Shown here piece after piece: positions 53,015 to 61,092 of a stretch of 64,000 bases of DNA. Both the position numbers and the translations under genes were made by a program. Each line of letters opens with the position of its first letter. The stretch's first letter is position 1. The DNA is from Pseudomonas psychrophila (GTDB lineage: Bacteria > Pseudomonadota > Gammaproteobacteria > Pseudomonadales > Pseudomonadaceae), in the NCBI RefSeq assembly GCF_001043005.1, contig NZ_JYKZ01000007.1, positions 124,001-188,000 on the forward strand, read 5' to 3'. The notes under the pieces are model-generated. The model saw nothing but the letters and a program-made list of their open reading frames with translations. It was not told the origin of the DNA and ran no database searches.

Positions 53015-54310
53015 ATGAAACGTAATCGTTTACGCAATGGCTTGGCGGGTTTCATTGTTGTCGCGGTTTTGCTTGCTCTGGCCGTACTGCTGGGTGTGTT
53101 CCGTCCCTCAACGGTTGCACCTGGTGTACAGCAACCGCTGACGGATGCGCAGACCCGGGAGTTGCTCCCCCGTGGCCGTGAGTTGGCCCTGGCTGGAAAT
53201 TGCATGGGCTGCCATTCGCTGCCTCAGGGGCCAAGAGGCGCCGGCGGTGTACCTATTGATACACCGTTTGGAACCCTCTATTCGACCAACATAACCCCTG
53301 ACAAGACCCATGGCATCGGCAACTACACCCGTGAAGACTTTCATCGTGTGCTGCGTGATGGCATTGCACCCGGCAACAGGAATCTGTATCCGGGCATGCC
53401 TTTTGTATTCACGCATATCACACGCTCCGAAGACATTGATGCCTTGTATGCCTACATCATGAGCCTGCCGTCTATTGCTGAGCCCAATGTTGCTAACACC
53501 GGAGTGTTCAGGCTGCCTGTGCGGCCATTCATGAACTTTTGGGCATTGATCAACTTTCCAGACCGTCAACCGCCTGTACGGGAGGGGGCATCGGAACAAT
53601 GGTTGCGCGGCGCTTATTTAGTGGAAGGTCTGGGGCATTGCGGGGCCTGTCATACGCCACGCAATATCACGATGGGTGTTTCTTTTGCACGCTCCCTGGA
53701 GGGAGGTGACGTCGTTGATGGCCTGGTGGTCCCAGACATCACTGCACAGACGCTGGCAAAGCGAGGCTTCAACACGACGTCATTGAGCGAGTATCTGAGC
53801 TCCGGCATCTCTGCCCAAGGCACAGCCTTTGGCAGTATGTATACCGTGACGCACTTCTCTACCAGTGCGATGCAAGCGGCTGATGTGGATGCTATCGCCT
53901 CATACCTGATGACCGGTAAGGATGGTCAACTGCTTCAGCCGGCAAAAGGACCTGAGCCACTCCCTGCTGCCAGTGATACGCCGTTGCAGCGTGGCCGACT
54001 CAGTTACCTCTCCGTATGTGCCGGATGTCACGGGACGAATGGGGAAGGCATTCCAAATGTTGCGCCACCAATGAATGGCAATATTGCTGTCGTCATGGAC
54101 AGCCCGGTTAATCTGCTGACCGTTATTTTGCAGGGGGTTCCCACACAAACATTCACCGGGAATCAGCGCATGTATGCCATGCCGGGATTTGCGGATCGCA
54201 TGAGTGCTGAGGAAGTGGCGGGGTTAGCCTCCTGGATGCGTGCTCAATGGGGCGGCCAGGGCAAGGCAATTACGGCAGAGCAAGTCGAGGGAATCGCTTC
54301 TGGCAAATAG
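53015..54310 (+). CDS. Triheme cytochrome c subunit of the molybdenum hydroxylase
   Basis: 431 residues. The N-terminal basic start and one hydrophobic segment (residues ~10-30, GFIVVAVLLALAVLLGVF) act as signal anchor. Three CxxCH heme sites: CMGCH at 63-67, CGACH at 209-213 and CAGCH at 335-339. Candidate axial Met are in YPGMPF, FGSMYTV and YAMPGF. Same architecture as gluconate/alcohol dehydrogenase cytochrome subunits. It passes electrons from the hydroxylase to quinone or terminal oxidase in the periplasm. AAGGAG precedes the ATG, 10 bp after the 2Fe-2S gene. Confidence 0.93.
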   Translation: MKRNRLRNGLAGFIVVAVLLALAVLLGVFRPSTVAPGVQQPLTDAQTRELLPRGRELALAGNCMGCHSLPQGPRGAGGVPIDTPFGTLYSTNITPDKTHGIGNYTREDFHRVLRDGIAPGNRNLYPGMPFVFTHITRSEDIDALYAYIMSLPSIAEPNVANTGVFRLPVRPFMNFWALINFPDRQPPVREGASEQWLRGAYLVEGLGHCGACHTPRNITMGVSFARSLEGGDVVDGLVVPDITAQTLAKRGFNTTSLSEYLSSGISAQGTAFGSMYTVTHFSTSAMQAADVDAIASYLMTGKDGQLLQPAKGPEPLPAASDTPLQRGRLSYLSVCAGCHGTNGEGIPNVAPPMNGNIAVVMDSPVNLLTVILQGVPTQTFTGNQRMYAMPGFADRMSAEEVAGLASWMRAQWGGQGKAITAEQVEGIASGK

Positions 54311-54391
54311 GCAACTCAAAACCCTGGCGCGGGCTAAATCGGTCGGGATCATTGTGACAATGATCCCTGCCCTCGCCGCACTGTTTGGCAC

Positions 54392-54691
54392 TCAGGCCTG
54401 GGACAAGATGCAGTCCAGCAAGCCCGGAAAGCGCAGATTGAGCTCCTGGGAGCGCAGTGAATTCATGTGCGTGGTGCCCACATTTCGCGTATGAACCAGC
54501 CCGGCGTCACGCAAGACCCGGAAATGATGGGACATGCTGGACTTGGGTCGACCGCCGTCCAGCTCGCCGCACGAGGCTTCAGTGACGCCTGCAAGGTAGC
54601 GGACAATCTCGAAACGGACGGGGTCGCTCAGGGCGTAAAGCAAACGCTCGAGAATGAAGTCAGGGGGAACAGGATGTTTGAAGGTACGCAT
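54392..54691 (-). CDS. ArsR-family repressor divergent from xenA
   Basis: 99 residues from the ATG at 54691; longer in-frame starts (54727, 54757) would run into the xenA promoter. Winged HTH typical of ArsR: LLYALSDPVRFEIVRYLAGV, then MSHHFRVLRDAGLVHTRNVG. The metal-site motif ELCVCD is absent; a single Cys occurs in EASCGEL. It therefore may sense an organic or electrophilic signal rather than a metal. An inverted repeat in the 83-bp divergent promoter is the likely operator. Probably represses xenA and itself. Confidence 0.88.
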   Translation of the reverse strand: MRTFKHPVPPDFILERLLYALSDPVRFEIVRYLAGVTEASCGELDGGRPKSSMSHHFRVLRDAGLVHTRNVGTTHMNSLRSQELNLRFPGLLDCILSQA

Positions 54692-54729
54692 GTGCCGATG
54701 ATAACCAAGGCTTTCAATGAATGCCATAT

Positions 54730-54745
54730 TTCGATTACTATCGAA
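54730..54745. promoter_or_regulatory. Candidate ArsR operator in the arsR-xenA divergent promoter
   Basis: TTCGAT-TACT-ATCGAA, a perfect 6+6 inverted repeat, sits between the two ATGs (54691 minus, 54775 plus). Shape and position are typical of ArsR/SmtB operators. Confidence 0.6.
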
Positions 54746-54774
54746 CAAGCGAATCAATCTCCCGGAGCCTGCAC

Positions 54775-55866
54775 ATGTCTGCCCTGTTCGAACCGTACAC
54801 CTTAAAAGACGTCACCTTAAGAAACCGTATCGCCATTCCGCCGATGTGTCAGTACATGGCAGAAAACGGCATGGTCAACGATTGGCACTTGGTCCACCTG
54901 GCCAGCTTGGCAAGGGGCGGTGCTGGCCTGGTTGTCGTTGAGGCGACGGCCGTTTCTCCTGAGGGGCGTATCACCCCAGGATGCGCCGGCATCTGGAGCG
55001 ATGCCCATGCCCAGGCTTTCGTGCCCATGGTTAAAGCGATCAAGGATGCCGGTTCTGTGCCTGGTATTCAGATTGCGCACGCCGGTCGCAAGGCCAGCGC
55101 TAACCGTCCCTGGGAAGGCGATGATCACATCGCTGAGGGCAATCCGAATGGTTGGCAGACCATTGCGCCCTCGCCTGTCGCGTTTGGTGCCAATCTGCCG
55201 AAAGTCCCCCGGGAAATGACCCTGGAAGATATTGCCCGTGTGCGCCAGGACTTCGTTGATGCTGCACGCCGGGCCCGTGACGCCGGTTTTGAATGGATCG
55301 AATTGCACTTCGCCCACGGTTATCTTGGCCAGAGCTTCTTCTCGGAGCACTCCAATCAGCGCACCGATGCCTACGGTGGCAGCTTTGAAAACCGTAGCCG
55401 CTTCTTGCTTGAAACTCTGGCAGCTGTGCGTGAGGTGTGGCCGGAGAATCTGCCTCTCACTGCTCGTTTCGGGGTCATCGAGTACGATGGGCGCGATGAG
55501 CAAACGCTGACTGAATCCATCGAATTGGCGCGCCGCTTCAAGGACGGTGGGCTTGACCTGCTGAGCGTCAGTGTGGGTTTCACTATCCCGCAAACCAACA
55601 TTCCATGGGGGCCCGCTTTCTTGGGTCCGATCGCCGAGCGGGTGCGTCGTGAGTCGGGTCTGCCAGTGACGTCTGCATGGGGCTTCGGCACTCCGCAACT
55701 GGCAAACGCTGCAGTCGAATCTCGTCAGCTGGACCTGGTATCTGTGGGCCGGGCTCACCTGGCGGATCCGCACTGGCCGTATTTTGCAGCCAAAGAGCTG
55801 GGCGTTGAAAAGGCTTCCTGGACACTCCCCGCGCCCTACGCTCACTGGCTTGAGCGCTACAGGTAA
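54775..55866 (+). CDS. xenA: Xenobiotic reductase A (NADH:flavin oxidoreductase, OYE family)
   Basis: 363 residues from the ATG at 54775 (CCGGAGCC upstream), identical in length to Pseudomonas putida XenA and nearly identical in sequence as remembered. Blocks include MSALFEPYTLKDVTLRNRIA, Cys25 in PPMCQYM that tunes the flavin, HAGRKASANRPWEGDDHI, His178/His181 in ELHFAHGYLGQSFF, and SAWGFGTPQLA. Soluble FMN enzyme that reduces enones, nitroglycerin and other activated xenobiotics with NAD(P)H. Divergent from an ArsR repressor with an operator between them. A REP element follows the stop. Confidence 0.96.
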   Translation: MSALFEPYTLKDVTLRNRIAIPPMCQYMAENGMVNDWHLVHLASLARGGAGLVVVEATAVSPEGRITPGCAGIWSDAHAQAFVPMVKAIKDAGSVPGIQIAHAGRKASANRPWEGDDHIAEGNPNGWQTIAPSPVAFGANLPKVPREMTLEDIARVRQDFVDAARRARDAGFEWIELHFAHGYLGQSFFSEHSNQRTDAYGGSFENRSRFLLETLAAVREVWPENLPLTARFGVIEYDGRDEQTLTESIELARRFKDGGLDLLSVSVGFTIPQTNIPWGPAFLGPIAERVRRESGLPVTSAWGFGTPQLANAAVESRQLDLVSVGRAHLADPHWPYFAAKELGVEKASWTLPAPYAHWLERYR

Positions 55867-55869
55867 GTT

Positions 55870-55980
55870 CGATTTCTGACTCTGTGGGAGCGGGCTTGCT
55901 CGCAATGGTCGTTACGATAACGCGTATTTACTGGGTAAATACGGCGCTCGGAAGATCATCGCGAGCAGCCCGCTCCCACA
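55870..55980. repeat. REP doublet (REPIN-like) element, copy 3
   Basis: REP arms run from 55883 (TGTGGGAGCGGGCTTGCTCG) to 55980 (CCCGCTCCCACA) with central ATTTAC-TGG-GTAAAT (55926-55940). The left flank CGATTTCTG is shared with copies 1 and 2, but the outer flanks are lost and the right arm lacks one base. Located between xenA and the convergent GST gene. Confidence 0.85.
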
Positions 55981-55998
55981 TGACCAGCCACCACTCAA

Positions 55999-56628
55999 CT
56001 ATTCGTCGAGTTCACTCTCCAGCTTCAATGCTCGCTTCCAGCTGTCCAGTTCCGCCAGACGTTGCAGGTAAGCCTGCAGATGAGGGTACTGCGCCCCGCT
56101 CTTCATCTGCTCGACGACTGTGATTGCAACAAAAGCCAGCATGAAATCTGCCCCTGACAATGTGTCTCCCACGATGAACGTTCTGTTCGCAAGCACACTG
56201 TCCAGATACCCCAGGACCTTATCAAACTCAGTCTGGGTATAGCCGTCCAGGAACTTGAGTTGAGTGCCGGCATTGATCTCAAATTGAGTGAAGAGCTTAA
56301 GAAGCACAGGCACCATCGCCGAACTTTCCGCAAAGTGAATCCATTGCAGGTACTGAAGGTAATCCGGTGAGTTGAATGCGGGTTCCAGCTGGGGCGCAAA
56401 CCGGCGGATCAGGTATTCGACGATGGCGCCGGACTCAACGAGCACTTGTCCGTCCAGCTCAATCACCGGTGACTTGCCCAACGGATGAATGTTTTTCAGT
56501 GAGGCCGGGGCGAGACGAGTGGCCGGATCGCGCTGATAACGAATCAGGGTGTAAGGCTCTCCGATTTCTTCTAGTAGCCAAAGAATACGCAGCGATCGGG
56601 AGGCGTTGAGGTGGTGAAGTGTGATCAT
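55999..56628 (-). CDS. Glutathione S-transferase
   Basis: 209 residues from the ATG at 56628, with GAGAGAGT upstream; upstream in-frame residues are not conserved. N-terminal thioredoxin-like domain (ITLHHLNASRSLRILWLLEE with the activating Ser in NASRS; HPLGKSPVIELDGQVLVESGAIVEYL for glutathione binding). All-alpha C-terminal domain from ~residue 90, including FIVGDTLSGADFML, the GST N-capping box. Likely conjugates or detoxifies electrophiles. Same strand and 72 bp downstream of a DJ-1/PfpI-type gene, next to xenA: a small electrophile-defence neighbourhood. Confidence 0.9.
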   Translation of the reverse strand: MITLHHLNASRSLRILWLLEEIGEPYTLIRYQRDPATRLAPASLKNIHPLGKSPVIELDGQVLVESGAIVEYLIRRFAPQLEPAFNSPDYLQYLQWIHFAESSAMVPVLLKLFTQFEINAGTQLKFLDGYTQTEFDKVLGYLDSVLANRTFIVGDTLSGADFMLAFVAITVVEQMKSGAQYPHLQAYLQRLAELDSWKRALKLESELDE

Positions 56629-56700
56629 GAAGACTCTCTCAAATGAGGGGTGGCACCCAGGGCGCCCGAGGGTTTCAACACGCCCGGACGCCTGAAGCAA

Positions 56701-57378
56701 TTACTTCAGTTGGGCGACAAGTGCTTTGGCCACGGCTTCAGAGCTCGCAGGGTTCTGGCCCGTGATCAGCTTGCCATCTTCGATGACAAAGGGTGCCCAG
56801 TCTGGCCCTTTTTCATAAAACCCACCCAGACGTTTGAACTCATCCTCGATCAGGAACGGTACGACATCGGTCAGTTCTACTGCCGCTTCCTCACCATTGG
56901 TAAAGCCGGTGACTCGGCGGCCTTTAATCAGCGGCGCACCGTCAGAGGCCTTCACATGACGCAGCACCCCAGGCGCGTGACAGACAAAACTGACGGGTTT
57001 GCCAGATCGCTCGAAGGACTGGATCAGTTCGATAGAGGTCCTGGACTCGGCCAGATCCCACAGAGGGCCATGCCCACCAGGGTAAAACACGGCGTCAAAA
57101 TCTTTGCTGCTGACCGAATCCAGCTTGACCGTGCTCGCCAAAGCTCGCTGAGCCTCAGGATCAGCGTTAAAACGGTGGGTCATGTCAGTCTGGAAATCCG
57201 GCAGTTCACTCTTTGGGTCCAGAGGCGGTTGACCACCTGCTGGCGATGCCAAAACCACCTCGGCCCCTGCATCCTTGAAGACGTAGTAAGGCGCTGCGAA
57301 CTCTTCAAGCCAGAACCCTGTTTTCAAGCCTGTATCTCCAAGTTGATCGTGGGACGTCAGAACCATCAAAACTTTCAT
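56701..57378 (-). CDS. DJ-1/PfpI-family type 1 glutamine-amidotransferase-like protein (Hsp31-like)
   Basis: 225 residues. Class-I GATase fold with the nucleophilic elbow SFVCHAPGVL (Cys), an upstream acid in the LKTGFWLEEFAAPYYVF segment, and a His just after the Cys. This Glu-Cys-His set and the LTSHDQLGDTGLKTGFWxEE start are those of Hsp31-like glutathione-independent glyoxalases (methylglyoxal to lactate) and chaperones. Probably co-transcribed with the GST gene downstream. Cytoplasmic; detoxification of reactive carbonyls is the best guess. Confidence 0.88.
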   Translation of the reverse strand: MKVLMVLTSHDQLGDTGLKTGFWLEEFAAPYYVFKDAGAEVVLASPAGGQPPLDPKSELPDFQTDMTHRFNADPEAQRALASTVKLDSVSSKDFDAVFYPGGHGPLWDLAESRTSIELIQSFERSGKPVSFVCHAPGVLRHVKASDGAPLIKGRRVTGFTNGEEAAVELTDVVPFLIEDEFKRLGGFYEKGPDWAPFVIEDGKLITGQNPASSEAVAKALVAQLK

Positions 57379-57540
57379 GTCATAGCCCTCATTGCTGCGG
57401 TTTGGCCTTTGGCAACGAGATTTGCCTCGGGCTTATGCTGGATGCACTGTCCTGACTATGTACGACCACCGGTTTATGAATACGTGCTACGACGAAAGCC
57501 GTGGTTGTCATGCTTTTTGCTGTCCTGAGCTACCTCGGGT

Positions 57541-59085
57541 TCATACCGCTGCGGGCACTTCTTCATGCGCACGGGATTTACCCAGTAAGGCGAACACAAG
57601 CAACGCAGTCAGTGCCGAAGAACCCGCCAGGCTGTACAAGACCCAACGCAATGCCTGATCGTAGGTCGCCAGCAGCACGGCGCGCTCGCCGCTGACGAGG
57701 GCGCTGGCATAGGCCAGATCGCCAAGCGCGGCGCGATTGGCGGCCTCGATGACAACGGCTGGATCAGTCCCGGCCAGAGTGCCGAGCAATCCGCCCTGAA
57801 TCAAGAACGCCAGCAGCGCGCCTGCCACCGCGATAGCCAAACCGTCGGCTGAAACACGCACGCAGTTGAAGATGCCGGTCGCCATGCCTGCTCGTTCTGT
57901 GGGCGTCACGCTCACGGCCATGCCATCCATCAGCCCCCAAGGCAGGCCAATGCCTGCGCCGATCATCACCAGCGGCGCTACCAGCGCAGGGCCTGCCCCG
58001 CCTGACACTACCTGGCCCAACCACACCAGTGCGACCGCCACCACCATCAGCCCGATGCCGGACAGCACCCGGCAGGTGAACCAGCGCGACAGCAACGCGG
58101 CAACGAACGGCACGACCAGCAGCGGCGCAGCCAGGGCTATCATCATTTGACCTGCTTCCAATGCGCTCAATCCGTCAATGCCGATGAACCGCCCCGGCAG
58201 CATCACGATCAATGTCACAAAGTAGAAGGCCGGAGATGCGGCCAACACCTGCACGCCGACGAAGCGCCCGCTGTCGAATAACGACAGGTCGAGCATCGGG
58301 CGCGCGACGCGGCGTTCGATGCGGACGAATACGATGAACAACACGACTGAAGTCAACAGCATGCCAAGCACCCACGCGCTGTGCCAGCCCTCTTCCGGTG
58401 CCAGCAGGATGGCGTAAGTGAACACGCTCAGCGCGGCGGTGAAACTAAGGGCACCGGGCCAGTCCAGTCCGCTGGACTCCGGGTCTTTGGACTCCGTGGC
58501 GCTGATCCATACCAGCAGGAAACCGGCCACACCGATCAGCGCTGTCGCCAGAAACACCCAACGCCAGTCCGCCACCTCCACCAGCCAGCCTGCCGCCAGG
58601 GGGCCGAAAGCCAGACCGATACCAAAGGTGGTGCCGAGCAGGCTGAATACACGTGTGCGGATGGGGCCGTGGAAGGTCTGTGCCAGCGAAGACATGGCCC
58701 CCGCAAAGGCGGCTGCGCCCCCCAGCCCTTGGGCCAGACGCAACCCGTCGATCCAGCCAACCGTCGGTGCCAGCGAGATCAAGAATGTCATCAACACGAA
58801 TAGCGCAAGGCCGACCAGCCACACGCGCTTGCGACCATAGGTGTCGGTCAGGCTGCCGGCCGCCATCATGGCGCTGCCGTAGGTCAGGATGTAGCCGTTG
58901 ACTACCCAGTTCAGTTGCACCGCCGTGCCGCCCAGTTCCTGGCTGATGGACGGCAGCACCACGGCCGGACCGGTGAAGCACAGCGGGATCAGGATGCCGG
59001 TCAGGCAGGCGGCAAGCAGTAGCAGCCAGTCACGTCCGGTGGTACTGCGAGTGGCGGTCAGGGCATGTGTCATGGGGGGGAACAT
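57541..59085 (-). CDS. 14-TM MFS efflux transporter (DHA2 family)
   Basis: 514 residues if begun at the ATG 59085; ATG 59073 (four residues shorter) is equally possible, and neither has a clear ribosome site. 14-helix MFS pattern with GSLTDTYGRKRVWLVGL (motif A), RLAQGLGGAAAFAGAMSSL, GIGLAFGPLAAGWLVE (motif C) and DGMAVSVTPTERAGMATGIFN. Proton-coupled drug or metabolite export in the inner membrane is inferred. Divergent from a LysR gene with two dyads between them, so it is probably induced by that regulator's ligand. Confidence 0.87.
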   Translation of the reverse strand: MFPPMTHALTATRSTTGRDWLLLLAACLTGILIPLCFTGPAVVLPSISQELGGTAVQLNWVVNGYILTYGSAMMAAGSLTDTYGRKRVWLVGLALFVLMTFLISLAPTVGWIDGLRLAQGLGGAAAFAGAMSSLAQTFHGPIRTRVFSLLGTTFGIGLAFGPLAAGWLVEVADWRWVFLATALIGVAGFLLVWISATESKDPESSGLDWPGALSFTAALSVFTYAILLAPEEGWHSAWVLGMLLTSVVLFIVFVRIERRVARPMLDLSLFDSGRFVGVQVLAASPAFYFVTLIVMLPGRFIGIDGLSALEAGQMMIALAAPLLVVPFVAALLSRWFTCRVLSGIGLMVVAVALVWLGQVVSGGAGPALVAPLVMIGAGIGLPWGLMDGMAVSVTPTERAGMATGIFNCVRVSADGLAIAVAGALLAFLIQGGLLGTLAGTDPAVVIEAANRAALGDLAYASALVSGERAVLLATYDQALRWVLYSLAGSSALTALLVFALLGKSRAHEEVPAAV

Positions 59086-59127
59086 CCGCAAAGAGTCATG
59101 TGAAGACGCCAGAGTAAGTGCGGGCTC

Positions 59128-59165
59128 GCTTAAGAAAAATAAGCTAAGGTTCCGAACATATCGGA
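59128..59165. promoter_or_regulatory. LysR-type boxes between the MFS pump and the LysR gene
   Basis: GCTTA-N7-TAAGC (59128-59144, containing T-N11-A) and TCCGA-ACATA-TCGGA (59151-59165) are two dyads in the 104-bp divergent spacer, 25 bp before the LysR ATG. This is the usual recognition-plus-activation site layout of LysR regulators. Confidence 0.55.
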
Positions 59166-59189
59166 CAAATTTTCTTATAGTGGACAAGC

Positions 59190-60077
59190 ATGGACTCACT
59201 CAGCGGCATCGCGTTCTTCGTCCAGGCGGCACAAGACCGTAGCTTTTCGCAAGCCGGGCGCGTGCTTGGGGTCTCGTCATCCGCCGTGGGCAAAAGCGTG
59301 GCACGGCTCGAGGAGCGGTTGGGTGTGCGCCTGCTCCACCGCAGTACGCGCAGTATCACGCTGACCGCCGAGGGCACGCTGTTTTTGGAGCGTTGCCGGC
59401 GCATCCTCTGCGAAGTTGAGGCGGCGCAACTGGAACTGTCGGAAACCCGACAGGCCCCCCAAGGCAAACTGCGGGTGAGCATGCCGCTGGTCAGCAGCCT
59501 GGTTATGCCGGCGCTCACGGCCTTCATGCACCGCTACCCCGCCATTGAACTGGATGTGGATTTCTCGGATCGGCTGGTCGATGTCATCGAGGACGGATTC
59601 GATGCCGTCATTCGCACCGGAGAACCGACTGATTCCCGGTTGATGTCCCGCGCACTGGGTACCTACAAGCTGCTGCTAGTGGCCTCCCCCGGGTATCTTG
59701 CTGCGCGCGGCACTCCGCTCGTGCCCGCCGACCTGACGGGCCATGCGGGCTTGCAACACAAGTTCCCGAGTTCCGGCAAGTTGGAGTCGTGGCCTTTGCG
59801 CAAGCAGACAGGCGAGGCAGAGCCCGTCCTCTTGGCCACGATGGTATGCAGCACCACCGAGGCCCTCCTTCACGTGGCCCGCGATGGCCTTGGCATCGCC
59901 TGTCTGCCGGACTTTATGGTCCGTGATGCCATTGCTGCCGGTGAGCTGGTAACGGTGCTGGACGACTTCAACCAGCATCAGGGTACCTTCCGCATGCTGT
60001 GGCCATCGAGCAAGTATCGCGCGCCGAAGCTGCGGGTGTTCATCGACTTCATGAGTGCGCAGCTGTTCAAAGGTTGA
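59190..60077 (+). CDS. LysR-family regulator (CrgA-like) of the divergent MFS pump
   Basis: 295 residues. N-terminal HTH (LSGIAFFVQAAQDRSFSQAGRVLGVSS, AVGKSVARLEERLGVRLLHRSTRS). The effector-binding domain begins near residue 90 (GKLRVSMPLVSSLVMPALTAF) and contains DGFDAVIRTGEPTDSRLMSR. Same subgroup as the regulator at 26283-27203. The ATG at 59190 is the first after the divergent operator dyads. It likely controls the DHA2 pump at 57541. Confidence 0.88.
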   Translation: MDSLSGIAFFVQAAQDRSFSQAGRVLGVSSSAVGKSVARLEERLGVRLLHRSTRSITLTAEGTLFLERCRRILCEVEAAQLELSETRQAPQGKLRVSMPLVSSLVMPALTAFMHRYPAIELDVDFSDRLVDVIEDGFDAVIRTGEPTDSRLMSRALGTYKLLLVASPGYLAARGTPLVPADLTGHAGLQHKFPSSGKLESWPLRKQTGEAEPVLLATMVCSTTEALLHVARDGLGIACLPDFMVRDAIAAGELVTVLDDFNQHQGTFRMLWPSSKYRAPKLRVFIDFMSAQLFKG

Positions 60078-60176
60078 TCCGGTCGGGGTCAGGGAGTGTC
60101 TACGAGCGTCAGTTGAACGTCAGGCATGATCGCTACTCGTCTGAATAACAACGCAATGTCATAAATGCGGGTGTGG

Positions 60177-60935
60177 CTAGAGCAACTGGCCACCCGAAAT
60201 ATCAAACGTCGTCCCGTTAGCCCAGGCCATGTCATCAGAGAGGATGGCCGCAACTGCACCGCCTATATCGTCTGGCAGACCGACACGACCCAGAGCGATC
60301 CCTTGTGCGACATAGGCATTCACATCTTTGTTGTCGCGCACCGTACCACCCCCAAAATCGGTTGCGATGGCGCCTGGGGCAATCGCGTTCACCCGAATTT
60401 GGCGCGAACCGAGTTCCACGGCCATGTAACGGGTCAGAACCTCGACTGCTGCCTTCACCGCTGCGTAAACGCTGTATCCCGGCAGAGTAAAGCGCACGAA
60501 GCCGGATGAAACGTTCACGATACGACCGCCATCTTCCATGAGGGGTAGCAGCTTTTGAGTCAGGAAAATCGGGCCACGAAGGTGTGTGGCAACCAGTGAG
60601 GCAAACTGGTCTTCGGTCGCGTCATTAAAAGGTGCAAACAGCCCATTACCGGCGTTGTTGACGAGGAAGTCAAAGCGATCGCGGCGAAAGTCGGTCTTCA
60701 GGGTATTGGTTACTGCGTTCGAAAAACCTTGATAGCTGGCAGTGTCGGTGATGTCGAGCGCCAGCATCGAGGCCTTGCCGCCCTGCGCTTCGATCTCCTG
60801 CTTCAGCGTCTCGGCTTGTGCCGCGCCACTGCGGTAGGTACCTATGATGTGCACGCCACGCTTAGCGAGGTGAAGCGCCATGTTGCGGCCAAGGCCGCGG
60901 CTGGCGCCGGTGATAAGTGCGATTTGATTGGTCAT
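60177..60935 (-). CDS. SDR-family oxidoreductase (copy 2 of an SDR/AraC pair)
   Basis: 252 residues from the ATG at 60935; the frame extends 21 codons upstream without SDR similarity. Cofactor site TGASRGLG near residue 12, VNNAGNGLF, catalytic Tyr/Lys in YAAVKAAVEVLTRYMAVELG, and end FDISGGQLL. The Arg in the glycine motif favours NADP(H). Divergent from an AraC regulator, as in the pair at 14261-16027. A CTTGAG-TGG-CTCAAG dyad lies 40 bp before the start. Substrate unknown. Confidence 0.87.
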   Translation of the reverse strand: MTNQIALITGASRGLGRNMALHLAKRGVHIIGTYRSGAAQAETLKQEIEAQGGKASMLALDITDTASYQGFSNAVTNTLKTDFRRDRFDFLVNNAGNGLFAPFNDATEDQFASLVATHLRGPIFLTQKLLPLMEDGGRIVNVSSGFVRFTLPGYSVYAAVKAAVEVLTRYMAVELGSRQIRVNAIAPGAIATDFGGGTVRDNKDVNAYVAQGIALGRVGLPDDIGGAVAAILSDDMAWANGTTFDISGGQLL

Positions 60936-60975
60936 TAACTGTCTCTGCCCGGTTGGTCGCGCCTTTCGGTGCGTT

Positions 60976-60990
60976 CTTGAGTGGCTCAAG
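60976..60990. promoter_or_regulatory. Inverted repeat upstream of the SDR gene
   Basis: CTTGAG-TGG-CTCAAG, perfect 6+6 arms, in the 157-bp spacer between the SDR gene (minus) and the AraC gene (plus). A possible AraC-family or repressor site. Confidence 0.4.
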
Positions 60991-61092
60991 ATAGACAAAG
61001 ACCTGTTTGCAACCCACGCCCAATACGCTCAGTTTATTGCCTGATTGTCTCAATCACCTTGCGGGGTGACGCGGCATTGGCATAATCGTTTC

